In this document: positions 43,703 through 54,215 of the stretch, piece by piece | Layout: the number at the start of each line of letters is the position of its first letter | How positions within the stretch are numbered: the first letter of the stretch is position 1 | DNA from: Pseudomonadaceae bacterium SI-3 | GTDB lineage: Bacteria > Pseudomonadota > Gammaproteobacteria > Pseudomonadales > Pseudomonadaceae | Direction of reading: 5' to 3' | Assembly: GCA_004010935.1 (NCBI GenBank) | Contig: CP026511.1 | Location: 3,596,001-3,660,000 of the forward strand | Length of the DNA stretch: 64,000 nt | The notes under the pieces: generated by a model | What the model was told of the DNA's origin: nothing | The model's database searches: none | The model's input: the letters and a program-made list of their open reading frames with translations, nothing else | Position numbers and translations under genes: made by a program

Positions 43703-44785
43703 TCAGTCGCCCAGCGCAGCAAGCTGATCGGCTTGATATTCCTGCAGCAGCGGTTCGATCACCTGCTCTACTGCGCCGCTGACCACTTCATTGAGCGAAT
43801 ACAACGTCAGGTTGATGCGGTGATCCGTAACGCGTCCCTGTGGGAAGTTGTAAGTCCGAATACGCTCGGAACGATCACCCGAGCCCACCAGCAACTTGCG
43901 CGTATCGGAAATTTCCTTGTGCGCCGCGCTGTCCTGCACATCTTGCAGCTTGGCGGCCAACCAGGCCATGGCCCGAGCACGGTTCTTGTGCTGCGAGCGC
44001 TCTTCCTGGCATTCCACGACGATGCCGCTGGGCAAGTGGGTAATACGCACCGCCGAATCAGTCTTGTTGATGTGCTGACCGCCAGCTCCGGAGGCGCGGT
44101 AGGTGTCGACGCGCAGGTCAGCCGGATTGATTTCGATGGCAATTTGCTCGTCCGGCTCCGGCAGGACCGCAACGGTGCAGGCCGAGGTATGGATACGTCC
44201 CTGGGATTCGGTTTCGGGTACGCGCTGAACCCGGTGCGCGCCCGACTCGAACTTGAGCTTGGCGAATACGTTATCGCCCTCGACTCGCGAGATCACTTCC
44301 TTGTAGCCGCCGTGTTCACCCGGGCTTTCGGACAAGATCTCGACGCGCCAGCCTTGCCGCTCGGCGTAGCGGGAATACATACGAAACAGATCGCCAGAGA
44401 AGATCGCTGCCTCGTCGCCACCGGTGCCAGCGCGAATCTCGAGGAAGACGTTACGCCCATCCTTGGGATCCTTCGGCAGAAGCATGCGCTGCAGCCGAGC
44501 CTCGATCGCCTCGAGCTTGCCGCGTGCTTCGGCGACTTCTTCCTCCGCCATCTCGCGAACATCCGGATCGTTGTCCTTGAGCAATGCTTGAGCACCCTCA
44601 AGGTCGGACTGCATCTTGAGGAATTCGCGATAGGTGGCGATGACTGGCTCGACTTCAGCGTACTCGCGCGAATAGGCGCGAAAACGGGTCTGATCGCTGA
44701 TCACTTCAGCGTCACCCAGTAACGCTGTCAGCTCTTCGAAGCGGTCCTGCAGAGTATCGAGTTTGTTGAGCAGCGACGCTTTCAT
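43703..44785 (-). CDS. prfA: Peptide chain release factor 1
   Basis: Ends translation at UAA and UAG. The 360-residue product has the GGQ catalytic motif ([16 protein letters not shown]), the codon-recognising PET-like segment ([20 protein letters not shown]) and [17 protein letters not shown]. It overlaps the hemA stop by 4 bases, so the two are probably translationally coupled. Confidence 0.98.
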   Translation of the reverse strand: MKASLLNKLDTLQDRFEELTALLGDAEVISDQTRFRAYSREYAEVEPVIATYREFLKMQSDLEGAQALLKDNDPDVREMAEEEVAEARGKLEAIEARLQRMLLPKDPKDGRNVFLEIRAGTGGDEAAIFSGDLFRMYSRYAERQGWRVEILSESPGEHGGYKEVISRVEGDNVFAKLKFESGAHRVQRVPETESQGRIHTSACTVAVLPEPDEQIAIEINPADLRVDTYRASGAGGQHINKTDSAVRITHLPSGIVVECQEERSQHKNRARAMAWLAAKLQDVQDSAAHKEISDTRKLLVGSGDRSERIRTYNFPQGRVTDHRINLTLYSLNEVVSGAVEQVIEPLLQEYQADQLAALGD

Positions 44786-46050
44786 GGTTTGTCCGTGCTG
44801 TCTTGCAGGGCGAAGAGGTCTTGGACGATGCTCAGTGCCTCAACACGCCCTTCGGCAGAAAGTTTTTTAAGCTGAACGCTCGGCGCGTGCAGCAACTTGT
44901 TGGTCAGTCCCCGCGCCAGCTGTGCCAACGCGTCCTCGGCCGTACCTCCATTGGCCAGCAGCCGCTGGGCACGCAACAACTCCTCATCACGAAGACGTTC
45001 GGCGTGCTGTCGATAGGCCTTGAGCACATCCACCGCCGCCAGCTCACGCAGGCGCGCCATAAAATCTTCGGTGCCGACGGCGACCAGCTCTTCGGCGGCC
45101 TGAGCCGCACCCTGCCGGCTCTTGAGATTCTCGGCCACCACCTCATGAAGGTCATCGACGGTATAGAGGTAGACGTCATCCAGATCAGCTACCTGCGCCT
45201 CTATGTCACGCGGTACTGCAATGTCCACCATGAACATCGGTTTGTGCTTGCGCTTCTTCAGCGCCTGTTCGACTGCGCCTTTGCCGAGAATCGGCAGCTG
45301 ACTGGCGGTCGAGCTGATGACGATGTCGCTGTTGTAGAGCTCCAGCGGTATATCCGCGAGTAGGATCGCATGGGCGCCGAACTGCTCGGCCAATGCGCTG
45401 GCGCGCTCGAGTGTCCGATTGGCGACCACGATGCGCTTGACGCCTTGCTCGTGCAGGTGTCGAGCAACCAGCGTGATGGTCTCCCCAGCGCCAATCAGCA
45501 AGGCCTGGCTGCGATCGAGGTTGGCGAAGATCTGCTTGGCGAGACTGACCGCAGCGAAGGCGACCGAGACCGGGTTTTCACCAATCGCGGTGTCGGTGCG
45601 GACCGTCTTGGCGGTACTGAAGGTGGCCTGAAACAGGCGCCCCAGCAGCGGCCCCACGCTACCGGCCTCACGCGCCACAGCATAGGCGGACTTCATCTGC
45701 CCGAGAATCTGCGGCTCACCTAACACCATCGAATCCAGACCGGACGCAACACGCATCATGTGCCGAACCGCCTGGTCGTCGGTGTGCACATAGGCACACG
45801 CCTTGAGATCGTCGAGGTTCAACCGATGATAGTTGGCCAGCCAGGCCAACACCGTCTCGGCCTCGAGCTGCTCCTGCTCCAGGTAAAGCTCGCTGCGATT
45901 GCAGGTCGATAGAATCGCTGCTTCACGCGTGGGCGTGACACGGCACAGCTGCTGCAGCGCCTCGACCATCTGTTCTGGCGTGAACGCCACACGCTCTCGC
46001 ACGTCCACCGATGCGGTTTTGTGATTAATGCCAAGCGCGAGGAAAGCCAT
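44782..46050 (-). CDS. hemA: Glutamyl-tRNA reductase
   Basis: First committed step of tetrapyrrole synthesis by the C5 route, reducing Glu-tRNA to glutamate-1-semialdehyde. The 422-residue form starts [19 protein letters not shown], the standard start (the frame is open 25 codons further). The catalytic Cys lies in [13 protein letters not shown], the NADPH site in [17 protein letters not shown], and a helical dimerisation tail follows. It heads the minus-strand operon and is divergent from the TPR lipoprotein gene. Confidence 0.97.
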   Translation of the reverse strand: MAFLALGINHKTASVDVRERVAFTPEQMVEALQQLCRVTPTREAAILSTCNRSELYLEQEQLEAETVLAWLANYHRLNLDDLKACAYVHTDDQAVRHMMRVASGLDSMVLGEPQILGQMKSAYAVAREAGSVGPLLGRLFQATFSTAKTVRTDTAIGENPVSVAFAAVSLAKQIFANLDRSQALLIGAGETITLVARHLHEQGVKRIVVANRTLERASALAEQFGAHAILLADIPLELYNSDIVISSTASQLPILGKGAVEQALKKRKHKPMFMVDIAVPRDIEAQVADLDDVYLYTVDDLHEVVAENLKSRQGAAQAAEELVAVGTEDFMARLRELAAVDVLKAYRQHAERLRDEELLRAQRLLANGGTAEDALAQLARGLTNKLLHAPSVQLKKLSAEGRVEALSIVQDLFALQDSTDKP

Positions 46051-46233
46051 GCAGGATCGCTGATTCGAAAACGGAGCGCGCGATTCTCCTACTTCGCCTG
46101 CCTCAGAACAACCATTGCCAGACATTGTCTGTAACGGACCAAGCCCACAAAATACTGGGCCAAAGCCGAGCCGTGTGCTTGCCTGGTCGCTTGTGTCATC
46201 ATGCCGCGACCGCAGACCAGCCTAATGTTCCCT

Positions 46234-47961
46234 ATGAAAAAACTCCTCGCCCTCAGCGCCGTCCTATTTCTCGGTGGCTGCCAAAGCTTCATGCAGAGCA
46301 CGCCGGACAGCGGCCCGCCGATCGAGGAGGTCACGGCGGAGCCTGTGGCAAAAGGCCCAAACGAGTATGGCTCGTTCAGCGGCGATACCCTGTATGCGTT
46401 GCTGGTGGCAGAACTGGCTGGCCAGCGAAATCGCTTCGATATCGCCTTGGGCACCTATGTCCAGCAGGCCAACGCGACGCAGGATGCCGGCGTCGCGGAG
46501 CGCGGTTTCCGCATCGCCGAATACCTGGGCGCCGACCAAGCGGCGCTCGATACGGCCATCATTTGGGCGAACAATGCACCGGACAATCTCGACGCCCAGC
46601 GAGCTGCAGCCGTTCAGCTGGCGCGCTCAGGGCGTTACGAAGAGTCCCTCTCGTTCATGGAAAAGGTGCTCCGGGGTCAGGGCGACACGCATTTTGACTT
46701 CCTAGCGCTGTCCGCCGCTGAAACCGATCCGGACACGCGCACCGGGCTGCTCAAGAGTTTCGACCAGTTGTTGGCAAAGCATCCCGACAATCCCCAGCTG
46801 AAATTCGGCAAGGCTGTACTGCTGCAGCAGGACGCTCGCCCTGAAGAAGCACTCGCGCTGCTCGAGGAGCAACCAGCCAGCGAGCAGCAGATCCCGTCGA
46901 TTCTGCTCCAGGCTCGTCTGCTGCAGGTTTTGGAGCGCACCGATGAAGCCATGCCGCTATTGGAAAAAAGCCTCCGCCAGCACCCCGAAGACAAGCGCTT
47001 GCGGTTGACCTACGCACGGCTGCTGGTGGAACAGGATCGGTTCGACGAAGCCATGGGTGAATTCGCCACGCTGGTTCAACAATACCCAAGCGACGATGAC
47101 TTGCGCTTCTCGATGGCCCTGGTATGCCTCGAAGCGCAAGCCTGGCGTGAAGCCATTGTTTATCTAGAGGAACTGATCGAGCGCGGGAGCCATCTCGACG
47201 CCGCTTATTTCAATCTGGGCCGAGCCTACCGTGAGCTGGGCAAGCACGAGCAGGCACTGGCCGCGTTCGCCAAGGTCGGCCCAGGCAGCGAATATTTGCC
47301 GGCGAAACTGATGCAGGCGGAGCTGCTGTTCATCCTCGACCGCAACCAGGAAGCGTCACAGCTGCTGGCAAGCGCTCGGGACGAGCAGCCCGATTACGCC
47401 ATACAGCTGTACCTCATCGAGTTGGAAGCGCTTTCCGGCCAGCAACAGATCGAAGCAGCCTGGAAACTGGCGGAACAGGCGCTGGTTGAGTTTCCGGACG
47501 ACCTGAACTTGCTCTATACCCGAGCGATGATTGCCGAAAAGCGCGGCGACCTCGCTCAGCTGGAGCGAGACCTGCGCTACATCATCGAGCGCGAGCCAGA
47601 CAATGCCATGGCTATCAATGCTCTCGGCTATACGCTTGCAGACCGCACTGACCGATACGATGAAGCTCGAACTCTCATTGAGCAGGCATACCAACTGAAC
47701 CCAGATGACGCCGCCATCCTCGACAGCCTCGGCTGGGTCAATTACCGCCTGGGCAATCTCGAAGAAGCCGAAACACAATTGCGCAAAGCCTATGAACGCT
47801 TTGCCGACCATGAAGTCGCCGCTCACCTCGGCGAGGTGCTCTGGGCTTCGGGTGATCAGCGAGAGGCGCGGGCCATCTGGGCGAAAGCCTTGAAGGCGCA
47901 GCCCGACAGCCAAGTCCTGCGTGACACCATCAAACGACTGACAGGCTCGGAGAAACCCTGA
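46234..47961 (+). CDS. TPR-repeat lipoprotein
   Basis: A 575-residue envelope protein, starting MKKLLALSAVLFLGGCQSF with a lipobox LGGC (Cys16). Met at 46225 three codons earlier is an alternative. After the leader, tetratricopeptide repeats run through the protein, e.g. AYFNLGRAYRELGKHEQALAAF and AILDSLGWVNYRLGNLEEAE, which form protein-binding surfaces. It is followed by lolB three bases later and the same order is recalled from P. aeruginosa. Partner and role are not known. Confidence 0.9.
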   Translation: MKKLLALSAVLFLGGCQSFMQSTPDSGPPIEEVTAEPVAKGPNEYGSFSGDTLYALLVAELAGQRNRFDIALGTYVQQANATQDAGVAERGFRIAEYLGADQAALDTAIIWANNAPDNLDAQRAAAVQLARSGRYEESLSFMEKVLRGQGDTHFDFLALSAAETDPDTRTGLLKSFDQLLAKHPDNPQLKFGKAVLLQQDARPEEALALLEEQPASEQQIPSILLQARLLQVLERTDEAMPLLEKSLRQHPEDKRLRLTYARLLVEQDRFDEAMGEFATLVQQYPSDDDLRFSMALVCLEAQAWREAIVYLEELIERGSHLDAAYFNLGRAYRELGKHEQALAAFAKVGPGSEYLPAKLMQAELLFILDRNQEASQLLASARDEQPDYAIQLYLIELEALSGQQQIEAAWKLAEQALVEFPDDLNLLYTRAMIAEKRGDLAQLERDLRYIIEREPDNAMAINALGYTLADRTDRYDEARTLIEQAYQLNPDDAAILDSLGWVNYRLGNLEEAETQLRKAYERFADHEVAAHLGEVLWASGDQREARAIWAKALKAQPDSQVLRDTIKRLTGSEKP

Positions 47962-47964
47962 CCC

Positions 47965-48585
47965 ATGAAGCTGATGCGTAACCTGCTGGCCCCCACCCTC
48001 GCCTTGCTGCTAGCTGGCTGCGCCGGCCTCGGTCCGCAGGAGTCAGTTGAAGGCCCCGGCAATGCCGAAGACTGGAAGGCCCATAAAGCCCATATCAGCG
48101 AGATCGATGGCTGGCAGATCAGCGGCAAGATAGGTATTCAGGCACCGCAGGATTCGGGCAGCGGCACCCTGTTCTGGCTGCAGCGCCAGGATTATTTCGA
48201 TATTCGTCTCTCCGGCCCCTTAGGTCGGGGCGCTACGCGCCTGACGGGACGCCCCGATGCGGTGGCGCTGGAAGTCGCCGGCCAGGGACGCTTCGAGGCC
48301 GATTCGCCGGAAGCACTGGTTGAAAGCCAGCTGGGCTGGCAGCTACCCGTCTCCAACCTGCTCTGGTGGGTACGCGGCCTGCCGGCTCCGGACAGCCGCA
48401 GCCGCATCGCCCTCAACGCCAACGGGCAGCTAGCCAACCTGAAGCAAGATGGCTGGGATGTTCAGTACCTAGGCTATACCGAGGAGGACGGTTATCCGCT
48501 GCCAAATCGCATCAAATTGGCAGGTCGTGACCTGAAAATCACATTGGTGGTCAAGGACTGGCAACCGCGCCAGCTCGGACACTGA
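47965..48585 (+). CDS. lolB: Outer-membrane lipoprotein receptor LolB
   Basis: Accepts lipoproteins from LolA and inserts them in the outer membrane. The 206-residue precursor has the lipobox LLAGC (Cys19) and the LolB core [24 protein letters not shown] with [14 protein letters not shown]. Its last base is the first base of the ispE ATG (TGATG), so translation is coupled. Confidence 0.96.
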   Translation: MKLMRNLLAPTLALLLAGCAGLGPQESVEGPGNAEDWKAHKAHISEIDGWQISGKIGIQAPQDSGSGTLFWLQRQDYFDIRLSGPLGRGATRLTGRPDAVALEVAGQGRFEADSPEALVESQLGWQLPVSNLLWWVRGLPAPDSRSRIALNANGQLANLKQDGWDVQYLGYTEEDGYPLPNRIKLAGRDLKITLVVKDWQPRQLGH

Positions 48586-49445
48586 TGCTCGCACTGACAC
48601 TCCCCGCGCCAGCCAAGCTCAATCTCATGCTGCATATCCTCGGCCGCCGCGCCGACGGATACCACGAGCTTCAGACGCTTTTTCAGTTTCTCGACTATGG
48701 CGACGAGCTGACGTTCAGACCTCGAGCCGATGGACAGATCCGATTACATACGGACCTCCCGGGCGTCGACCATGACAGCAACCTGATCGTGCGCGCTGCA
48801 CGCCTCCTGCAAACGCACAGCGGCTGCGCTCAAGGCGCTGACATCGAATTGAGCAAGCACTTGCCCATGGGCGGCGGTATTGGCGGTGGAAGCTCCGATG
48901 CGGCCACCACCCTGCTTGGCCTCGATCACCTCTGGCAGACCCACTTGGGCGAAGACACGCTGGCGGAGATTGGCTTGGCATTGGGTGCTGATGTTCCGGT
49001 ATTCGTTAGAGGCCGCGCAGCCTTTGCCGAAGGGGTTGGTGAACGCCTGCAACCGGTCGAATTGAACGAACCCTGGTACCTCGTAATCGCCCCGCAAGTC
49101 TCTGTTAGTACAGCGGAAATATTTTCCGACCCAGAGTTGACACGCAATACCCCGGCCATTACAGTTCGCAGCCTTCTTGCAGGGGGCGGTCATAACGACT
49201 GTCAGCCGGTAGTCGAGAGGCGTTACCCAGAAGTTCGTAACGCTTTGAGCTTGTTGAACAAATTTGTTCCAGCAAGAATGACCGGCACTGGAGCTTGTGT
49301 GTTTGGGAGCTTCCCAAACAAGGGTGAGGCTGATAAAGTTTGCCGCCAACTTCCAGCCGATTTACCAGCATTCGTCGCTCAAGGCCGCAATATTTCGATG
49401 TTGCACCGAAAGCTTGCGCAGCTGGCACAGGAAGCAAGTGGTTAG
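48585..49445 (+). CDS. ispE: 4-diphosphocytidyl-2-C-methyl-D-erythritol kinase
   Basis: ATP-dependent kinase of the MEP pathway for isoprenoids. The 286-residue product has [22 protein letters not shown] at the N-terminus and the GHMP kinase loop [18 protein letters not shown] (about residues 89-106), followed by a C-terminal [10 protein letters not shown]. It overlaps lolB and precedes the tRNA-Gln pair. Confidence 0.97.
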   Translation: MLALTLPAPAKLNLMLHILGRRADGYHELQTLFQFLDYGDELTFRPRADGQIRLHTDLPGVDHDSNLIVRAARLLQTHSGCAQGADIELSKHLPMGGGIGGGSSDAATTLLGLDHLWQTHLGEDTLAEIGLALGADVPVFVRGRAAFAEGVGERLQPVELNEPWYLVIAPQVSVSTAEIFSDPELTRNTPAITVRSLLAGGGHNDCQPVVERRYPEVRNALSLLNKFVPARMTGTGACVFGSFPNKGEADKVCRQLPADLPAFVAQGRNISMLHRKLAQLAQEASG

Positions 49446-49459
49446 AGGTTGTAGGTTAC

Positions 49460-49534
49460 AGGGGCGTCGCCAAGCGGTAAGGCACCAGGTTTTGATCCTG
49501 GCATGCGTTGGTTCGAATCCAGCCGCCCCTGCCA
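49460..49534 (+). tRNA. tRNA-Gln (TTG), copy 1
   Basis: A 75-base cloverleaf: acceptor AGGGGCG / CGCCCCT, anticodon TTG in loop TTTTGAT, T-arm with GTTCGAATC, and encoded CCA. Confidence 0.97.
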
Positions 49535-49586
49535 TAACCTTTCGGGGTTAATACAGCCGAACAAGCACTTTCAGGGTTACATCTAC

Positions 49587-49661
49587 AGGGGCGTCGCCAA
49601 GCGGTAAGGCACCAGGTTTTGATCCTGGCATGCGTTGGTTCGAATCCAGCCGCCCCTGCCA
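49587..49661 (+). tRNA. tRNA-Gln (TTG), copy 2
   Basis: An identical 75-base copy of the preceding tRNA, 52 bases downstream, with the same TTG anticodon and encoded CCA. The two are probably cut from one transcript. Confidence 0.97.
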
Positions 49662-49744
49662 AACATCACGAGAGCTGTTCAAAACGCCTGGCCTTTTGAA
49701 CAGCTTTTTGTTTCATCGGATCCACCCTCAGGCAGGTACTGCGC

Positions 49745-50686
49745 GTGTCCAAGATGATGGTCTTCACGGGGAACGCCAACCCCGACCTGGCCCGGCGTGT
49801 TGTACGTCAGCTGCATATCCCTCTCGGTGACGCCTACGTCGGAAAGTTCTCCGACGGCGAAATCAGTGTCGAGATCAACGAGAACGTTCGTGGTAAGGAC
49901 GTCTTTCTGATTCAGCCGACCTGTGCCCCCACCAATGACAATCTGATGGAACTGGTTGTGATGGCAGACGCCTTCCGCCGGTCCTCCGCCACTCGCATTA
50001 CAGCCGTCATTCCCTACTTTGGTTATGCCCGTCAGGATCGCCGTCCGCGCTCCGCACGCGTGCCGATCAGCGCTAAAGTCGTGGCTGACATGCTCGATGT
50101 GGTCGGCGTTAACCGTGTACTCACGGTCGACCTGCACGCAGACCAGATCCAGGGCTTCTTCGACATGCCGGTAGATAACATCTACGGTTCGCCGGTCCTG
50201 GTCGACGATATACAGGCTCAGCGCTTCGAGAACCTGATGATCGTCTCCCCCGATATCGGCGGTGTGGTACGAGCTCGTGCTGTCGCCAAATCGCTGGGTG
50301 TGGATCTGGCGATCATCGACAAGCGTCGTCCGAAGGCCAACCAGTCCGAAGTGATGCACATCATCGGTGATATCGAAGGCCGGACTTGCATCCTCGTCGA
50401 TGACATGGTCGATACCGCCGGCACCCTGTGCCATGCCGCAACCGCTCTAAAAGATCATGGCGCGTCCAAGGTCTTCGCGTATTGCACACACCCAATTCTG
50501 TCCGGTCGCGCCATCGAGAATATCGAAGGTTCGGTCCTCGACGAGCTGGTCGTGACCAATACCATCCCGCTGTCCGCAGCGGCGCAAGCCTGCACCCGTA
50601 TTCGCCAGTTGGACATTGCGCCAATGGTGGCTGAAGCGGTTCGCCGCATCAGCAATGCTGAATCGATCAGCGCGATGTTCCGCTAA
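49745..50686 (+). CDS. prs: Ribose-phosphate pyrophosphokinase (PRPP synthase)
   Basis: Makes PRPP from ribose-5-phosphate and ATP for nucleotide, histidine and NAD synthesis. The 313-residue product starts at GTG ([15 protein letters not shown]), has [20 protein letters not shown], the flexible YARQDRRPR loop and the PRPP-binding [15 protein letters not shown] terminator follows before rplY. Confidence 0.98.
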   Translation: MSKMMVFTGNANPDLARRVVRQLHIPLGDAYVGKFSDGEISVEINENVRGKDVFLIQPTCAPTNDNLMELVVMADAFRRSSATRITAVIPYFGYARQDRRPRSARVPISAKVVADMLDVVGVNRVLTVDLHADQIQGFFDMPVDNIYGSPVLVDDIQAQRFENLMIVSPDIGGVVRARAVAKSLGVDLAIIDKRRPKANQSEVMHIIGDIEGRTCILVDDMVDTAGTLCHAATALKDHGASKVFAYCTHPILSGRAIENIEGSVLDELVVTNTIPLSAAAQACTRIRQLDIAPMVAEAVRRISNAESISAMFR

Positions 50687-50722
50687 GCCATACGCTTAGC
50701 CCTTTGCGCAGAACGAAAATGT

Positions 50723-50746
50723 GCCCCGCCTCGTGCGGGGCTTTTT
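50723..50746 (+). terminator. Terminator between prs and rplY
   Basis: A 7-bp stem GCCCCGC / GCGGGGC with a CCTCGT-type loop, then TTTTT, 37 bases after the prs stop. Confidence 0.85.
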
Positions 50747-50810
50747 GCCCAACCGCCCGGTAGCGCTGGTCGCGAGCGTTTCGGGTGCGTTGTTATCCTG
50801 GAGAAACACA

Positions 50811-51428
50811 ATGACTGATTTCACTCTGAATGCCCAAGTGCGTTCCGACCTGGGGAAAGGTGCGAGCCGCCGCCTTCGTCGTAACGCCAACCTCGTTCCA
50901 GCCGTAATCTACGGTGGTGACAAGGCTCCGCAATCCATCAGCCTGCTGCTGAAAGACGTAACCAAGCTGCTGGAAACCGAAGCCTCTTTCAGCCACGTAC
51001 TGACCCTGAACGTCGACGGCCAGAACGAATCCGTTCTGATCAAGGCGCTGCAGCGTCATCCGGCCAAAGGCTTCGTTCTGCACGCTGACTTCGTCCGTGT
51101 CGTCGAAGGTCACAAGCTGACTGCTACCGTACCGCTGCACTTCCTGAACCAGGAAACTTCGGTAGGCGTTAAGCAGCAAGGCGGCGAGATCCTGCACAAC
51201 ATCAACGAAGTGGAAGTCTCCTGCCTGCCGCAGGATCTGCCTGAGTTCATCGAGGTCGACATGGCCAACGTTGAAGTCGGTCAGGTACTGCACATGACCG
51301 ACCTCAAGCTGCCGAACGGCGTTGAGCTGGTCGCCCTGGCACACGGCAGCGATCTGCCGGTTGCCAACGTTCACGCGCCGCGCGTGAACAAGGAAGACAC
51401 TCCGAAAGAAGAAGGCGCTGCCGAGTAA
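50811..51428 (+). CDS. rplY: 50S ribosomal protein L25 (Ctc form)
   Basis: Binds 5S rRNA. The 205-residue product starts [21 protein letters not shown] and has the L25 domain followed by the longer C-terminal Ctc/TL5 domain, ending in an acidic tail ([12 protein letters not shown]). The open frame upstream of the ATG includes the terminator and is excluded. It precedes pth by 34 bases. Confidence 0.97.
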   Translation: MTDFTLNAQVRSDLGKGASRRLRRNANLVPAVIYGGDKAPQSISLLLKDVTKLLETEASFSHVLTLNVDGQNESVLIKALQRHPAKGFVLHADFVRVVEGHKLTATVPLHFLNQETSVGVKQQGGEILHNINEVEVSCLPQDLPEFIEVDMANVEVGQVLHMTDLKLPNGVELVALAHGSDLPVANVHAPRVNKEDTPKEEGAAE

Positions 51429-51462
51429 TCCACTCGCCATCACCTGAGGAAGGGCCTCTGTC

Positions 51463-52047
51463 GTGACTGCCGTTAAACTGATCGTCGGCCTGGGTAACCC
51501 AGGCCCTGAATACGACCAGACCCGGCATAACGCAGGGGCCCTTTTCGTTGAGCGTCTGGCTGCCCACAAGGGCGTCAATCTCAGCGTCGATCGCAAGTAT
51601 TTCGGCCTGGTCGGCAAGTTTCGCCACCAAGACGAAGACGTCCGCCTGTTGATCCCCACCACCTTCATGAACCGTAGCGGTCAAGCGGTGGCGGCACTGG
51701 CCGGATTTTTCCGAATTCCCCCCGAATCCATCTTGGTTGCCCACGATGAGCTCGACATGCCCCCCGGCGTCGCCAAGCTCAAACAAGGCGGCGGCCATGG
51801 CGGGCATAACGGGCTTCGCGACATCATTGCCAAGCTCGGTAATCAGAACAATTTCTACCGCCTGCGGCTGGGCATCGGCCACCCAGGTCATAGCAGCCTG
51901 GTGACCGGTTACGTACTGGGCCGAGCGCCCCAGGCCGAGCGCGAAAAGCTGGACGCCAGCATCGACTTCACCTTCGACGTGCTACCCGAAATTCTCGCCG
52001 GTGACTGGACGCGTGCAATGCAGCGTCTGCACAGCCAGAAGGCCTGA
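51463..52047 (+). CDS. pth: Peptidyl-tRNA hydrolase
   Basis: Frees tRNA from peptidyl-tRNAs dropped by ribosomes. The 194-residue product starts at GTG ([16 protein letters not shown]) and has the catalytic His in TRHNAG, the [11 protein letters not shown] motif and [12 protein letters not shown]. It lies between rplY and ychF in the usual order. Confidence 0.98.
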   Translation: MTAVKLIVGLGNPGPEYDQTRHNAGALFVERLAAHKGVNLSVDRKYFGLVGKFRHQDEDVRLLIPTTFMNRSGQAVAALAGFFRIPPESILVAHDELDMPPGVAKLKQGGGHGGHNGLRDIIAKLGNQNNFYRLRLGIGHPGHSSLVTGYVLGRAPQAEREKLDASIDFTFDVLPEILAGDWTRAMQRLHSQKA

Positions 52048-52184
52048 TCGAACTCGACGCAGGAACGCAAGACAAAGCAACGGCTGAGCGGAAGGCTTGC
52101 ACTACAGCGCATCACGAAGCCGTTTAACGCAGTTTGGCAACGCCGGTAGCGCAGAGCTGCCAGCCAACACCGAGGCAAGACACC

Positions 52185-53285
52185 ATGGGATTCAATTGCG
52201 GCATCGTCGGCCTGCCCAACGTCGGCAAGTCCACCCTGTTCAACGCACTGACCAAGTCCGGAATCGCTGCGGAAAACTTCCCCTTCTGCACCATCGAGCC
52301 GAACAGTGGCATCGTGCCGATGCCCGATCCTCGCCTGCAGGCCTTGGCAGACATCGTCAAGCCCGAGCGAATCCTGCCGACCACCATGGAATTTGTCGAC
52401 ATCGCCGGCCTCGTCGAAGGGGCTTCAAAGGGTGAAGGTCTGGGCAACAAGTTCCTCGCCAACATCCGTGAGACCGATGCGATAGCCCACGTGGTGCGTT
52501 GCTTCGAAGACGAAAACGTCATCCACGTCTCCAACTCGGTAGATCCCAAGCGCGACATCGAAATTATCGAACTCGAACTGATCTTCGCCGACCTCGACAG
52601 CTGCGAAAAGCAACTGCAGCGCGTGACCCGCAACGCCAAGGGCGGCGACAAGGAAGCCGTAGCGCAGAAAGAGCTGCTGGAAAAATTGATCCCCCACTTT
52701 ACCGAAGCCAAGCCGGCCCGCACGCTCTTGAAGAAGCTGGGCGATGATGATATTCAACTGGCCAAGGGCTTCCACTTGCTCACCAGCAAGCCGGTCATGT
52801 ACATCGCCAACGTGGCCGAAGACGGCTTCGAGAACAACCCGCTCCTGGATGTGGTCAAGGCAATCGCCGCCGAAGAAGGCGCCCTCGTGGTACCGGTGTG
52901 CAACAAGATCGAAGCGGAGATCGCCGAGCTCGACGATGGTGAAGAAAAGGACATGTTCCTTGAGTCCCTCGGCCTTGAAGAGCCCGGCTTGAACCGCGTG
53001 ATCCGCGCCGGTTACGAGTTGCTTAACCTGCAAACCTACTTCACGGCTGGCGTGAAGGAAGTCCGCGCCTGGACTGTGAAAGTCGGCGCTACAGCCCCTC
53101 AAGGCGCAGGCGTAATCCACACTGATTTCGAGAAAGGCTTCATCCGCGCTGAAGTGGTCGCCTATAACGACTTCATCCAGTACAAAGGCGAAGCCGGTGC
53201 CAAGGAAGCCGGTAAATGGCGCCTGGAGGGCAAGGAATACATCATCAAGGATGGCGATGTGATGCACTTCCGCTTCAATGTTTAA
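52185..53285 (+). CDS. ychF: Ribosome-binding ATPase/GTPase YchF
   Basis: Obg-family P-loop protein linked with ribosomes and oxidative stress; the E. coli and human homologues prefer ATP. The 366-residue form starts [19 protein letters not shown] (Walker A). The [20 protein letters not shown] switch region and the C-terminal TGS domain ([16 protein letters not shown]) are present. A terminator follows. Confidence 0.97.
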   Translation: MGFNCGIVGLPNVGKSTLFNALTKSGIAAENFPFCTIEPNSGIVPMPDPRLQALADIVKPERILPTTMEFVDIAGLVEGASKGEGLGNKFLANIRETDAIAHVVRCFEDENVIHVSNSVDPKRDIEIIELELIFADLDSCEKQLQRVTRNAKGGDKEAVAQKELLEKLIPHFTEAKPARTLLKKLGDDDIQLAKGFHLLTSKPVMYIANVAEDGFENNPLLDVVKAIAAEEGALVVPVCNKIEAEIAELDDGEEKDMFLESLGLEEPGLNRVIRAGYELLNLQTYFTAGVKEVRAWTVKVGATAPQGAGVIHTDFEKGFIRAEVVAYNDFIQYKGEAGAKEAGKWRLEGKEYIIKDGDVMHFRFNV

Positions 53286-53324
53286 GCGAAATTGCCACAT
53301 TGGCATTCATTGATTGCCGCGCTC

Positions 53325-53351
53325 AAAGCCTCGCTCACGCGAGGCTTTTTT
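53325..53351 (+). terminator. Terminator of ychF
   Basis: A 10-bp perfect stem (AAAGCCTCGC / GCGAGGCTTT, loop TCAC) followed by T residues. Confidence 0.9.
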
Positions 53352-53508
53352 GTGTTCCGAGGTAAGAAGTCGTCGCTGTAAAAATTCGGGGAAGCGTCCG
53401 CTTTCAAACATTCGGCTGACGACCGGTACGGAATCTGTTGATCAAGCGCGGAATATTCGCCCCGCTTGTGCGGTCGGAACAGGCAGACCTGCCGAAGCCG
53501 GAGCCTTG

Positions 53509-54207
53509 ATGAACAGCCTCACCGAACCACCGCTACAGCACCTCGACGACACCTTTTTCAACCGGGACGCGCAAATTGTCGCTCAGGCATTGCTCGGTAC
53601 CGTAATTCGCCACTGCGTCGACGGGTTGTGGTTGTCGGCGCGCATCATCGAGACCGAGGCCTATTACATCGACGAGAAAGCCAGCCACTCTTCGCTCGGC
53701 CACAGCCCCTCGCGGCGCGCCATGTTCATGCCGGCCGGCCATCTCTATCTGTATTACTCGCGTGGCGGGGACTCACTGAACTTCAGCGTACAGGGGGATG
53801 GGAATGCGGTCTGCATCAAGGCCGGATACCCCTGGGTCGATTCGCTGTCATGCGAAGAATCTATCGAACGCATGCGCACTAACAGCCCCGCCGCCGCGGG
53901 AGGCCCACGTCCCCTGACCCGCCTCTGCTCTGGCCAGACGCTGCTATGCAAGGCGCTGGGGCTGAAGGTAACGGAGTGGAATGCCCAGCGCATGGACCCT
54001 ACGAAACTACGCTTGGATGACATTGGTGCGCGCCCGGACATAATCCAGACCACCCGCCTCGGCATTCCCGCCGGTCGTGACGAGCACCTGCCGTACCGAT
54101 TTGTCGATGCCGGCTTTGCCGCACACTGCACGCGCAATCCGACGCGCCGTGGGCAACAGGAGGGTCAGGACTACGTACTACTGCGCCGCGAGCTGTTAGC
54201 GAGCTAG
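53509..54207 (+). CDS. DNA-3-methyladenine glycosylase (AAG/MPG family)
   Basis: Removes alkylated purines from DNA in base excision repair. The 232-residue form starts MNSLTEPPLQHLDDTFF; the open frame continues upstream across the ychF terminator and is excluded. AAG signatures: LLGTVIRH, the catalytic Glu in ARIIETEAYYIDEKASHSS, MFMPAGHLYLYYSRG and the GPRPLTRLC-like substrate loop. This family is typical of eukaryotes and a subset of bacteria. Confidence 0.9.
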   Translation: MNSLTEPPLQHLDDTFFNRDAQIVAQALLGTVIRHCVDGLWLSARIIETEAYYIDEKASHSSLGHSPSRRAMFMPAGHLYLYYSRGGDSLNFSVQGDGNAVCIKAGYPWVDSLSCEESIERMRTNSPAAAGGPRPLTRLCSGQTLLCKALGLKVTEWNAQRMDPTKLRLDDIGARPDIIQTTRLGIPAGRDEHLPYRFVDAGFAAHCTRNPTRRGQQEGQDYVLLRRELLAS

Positions 54208-54215
54208 CTCATCAG

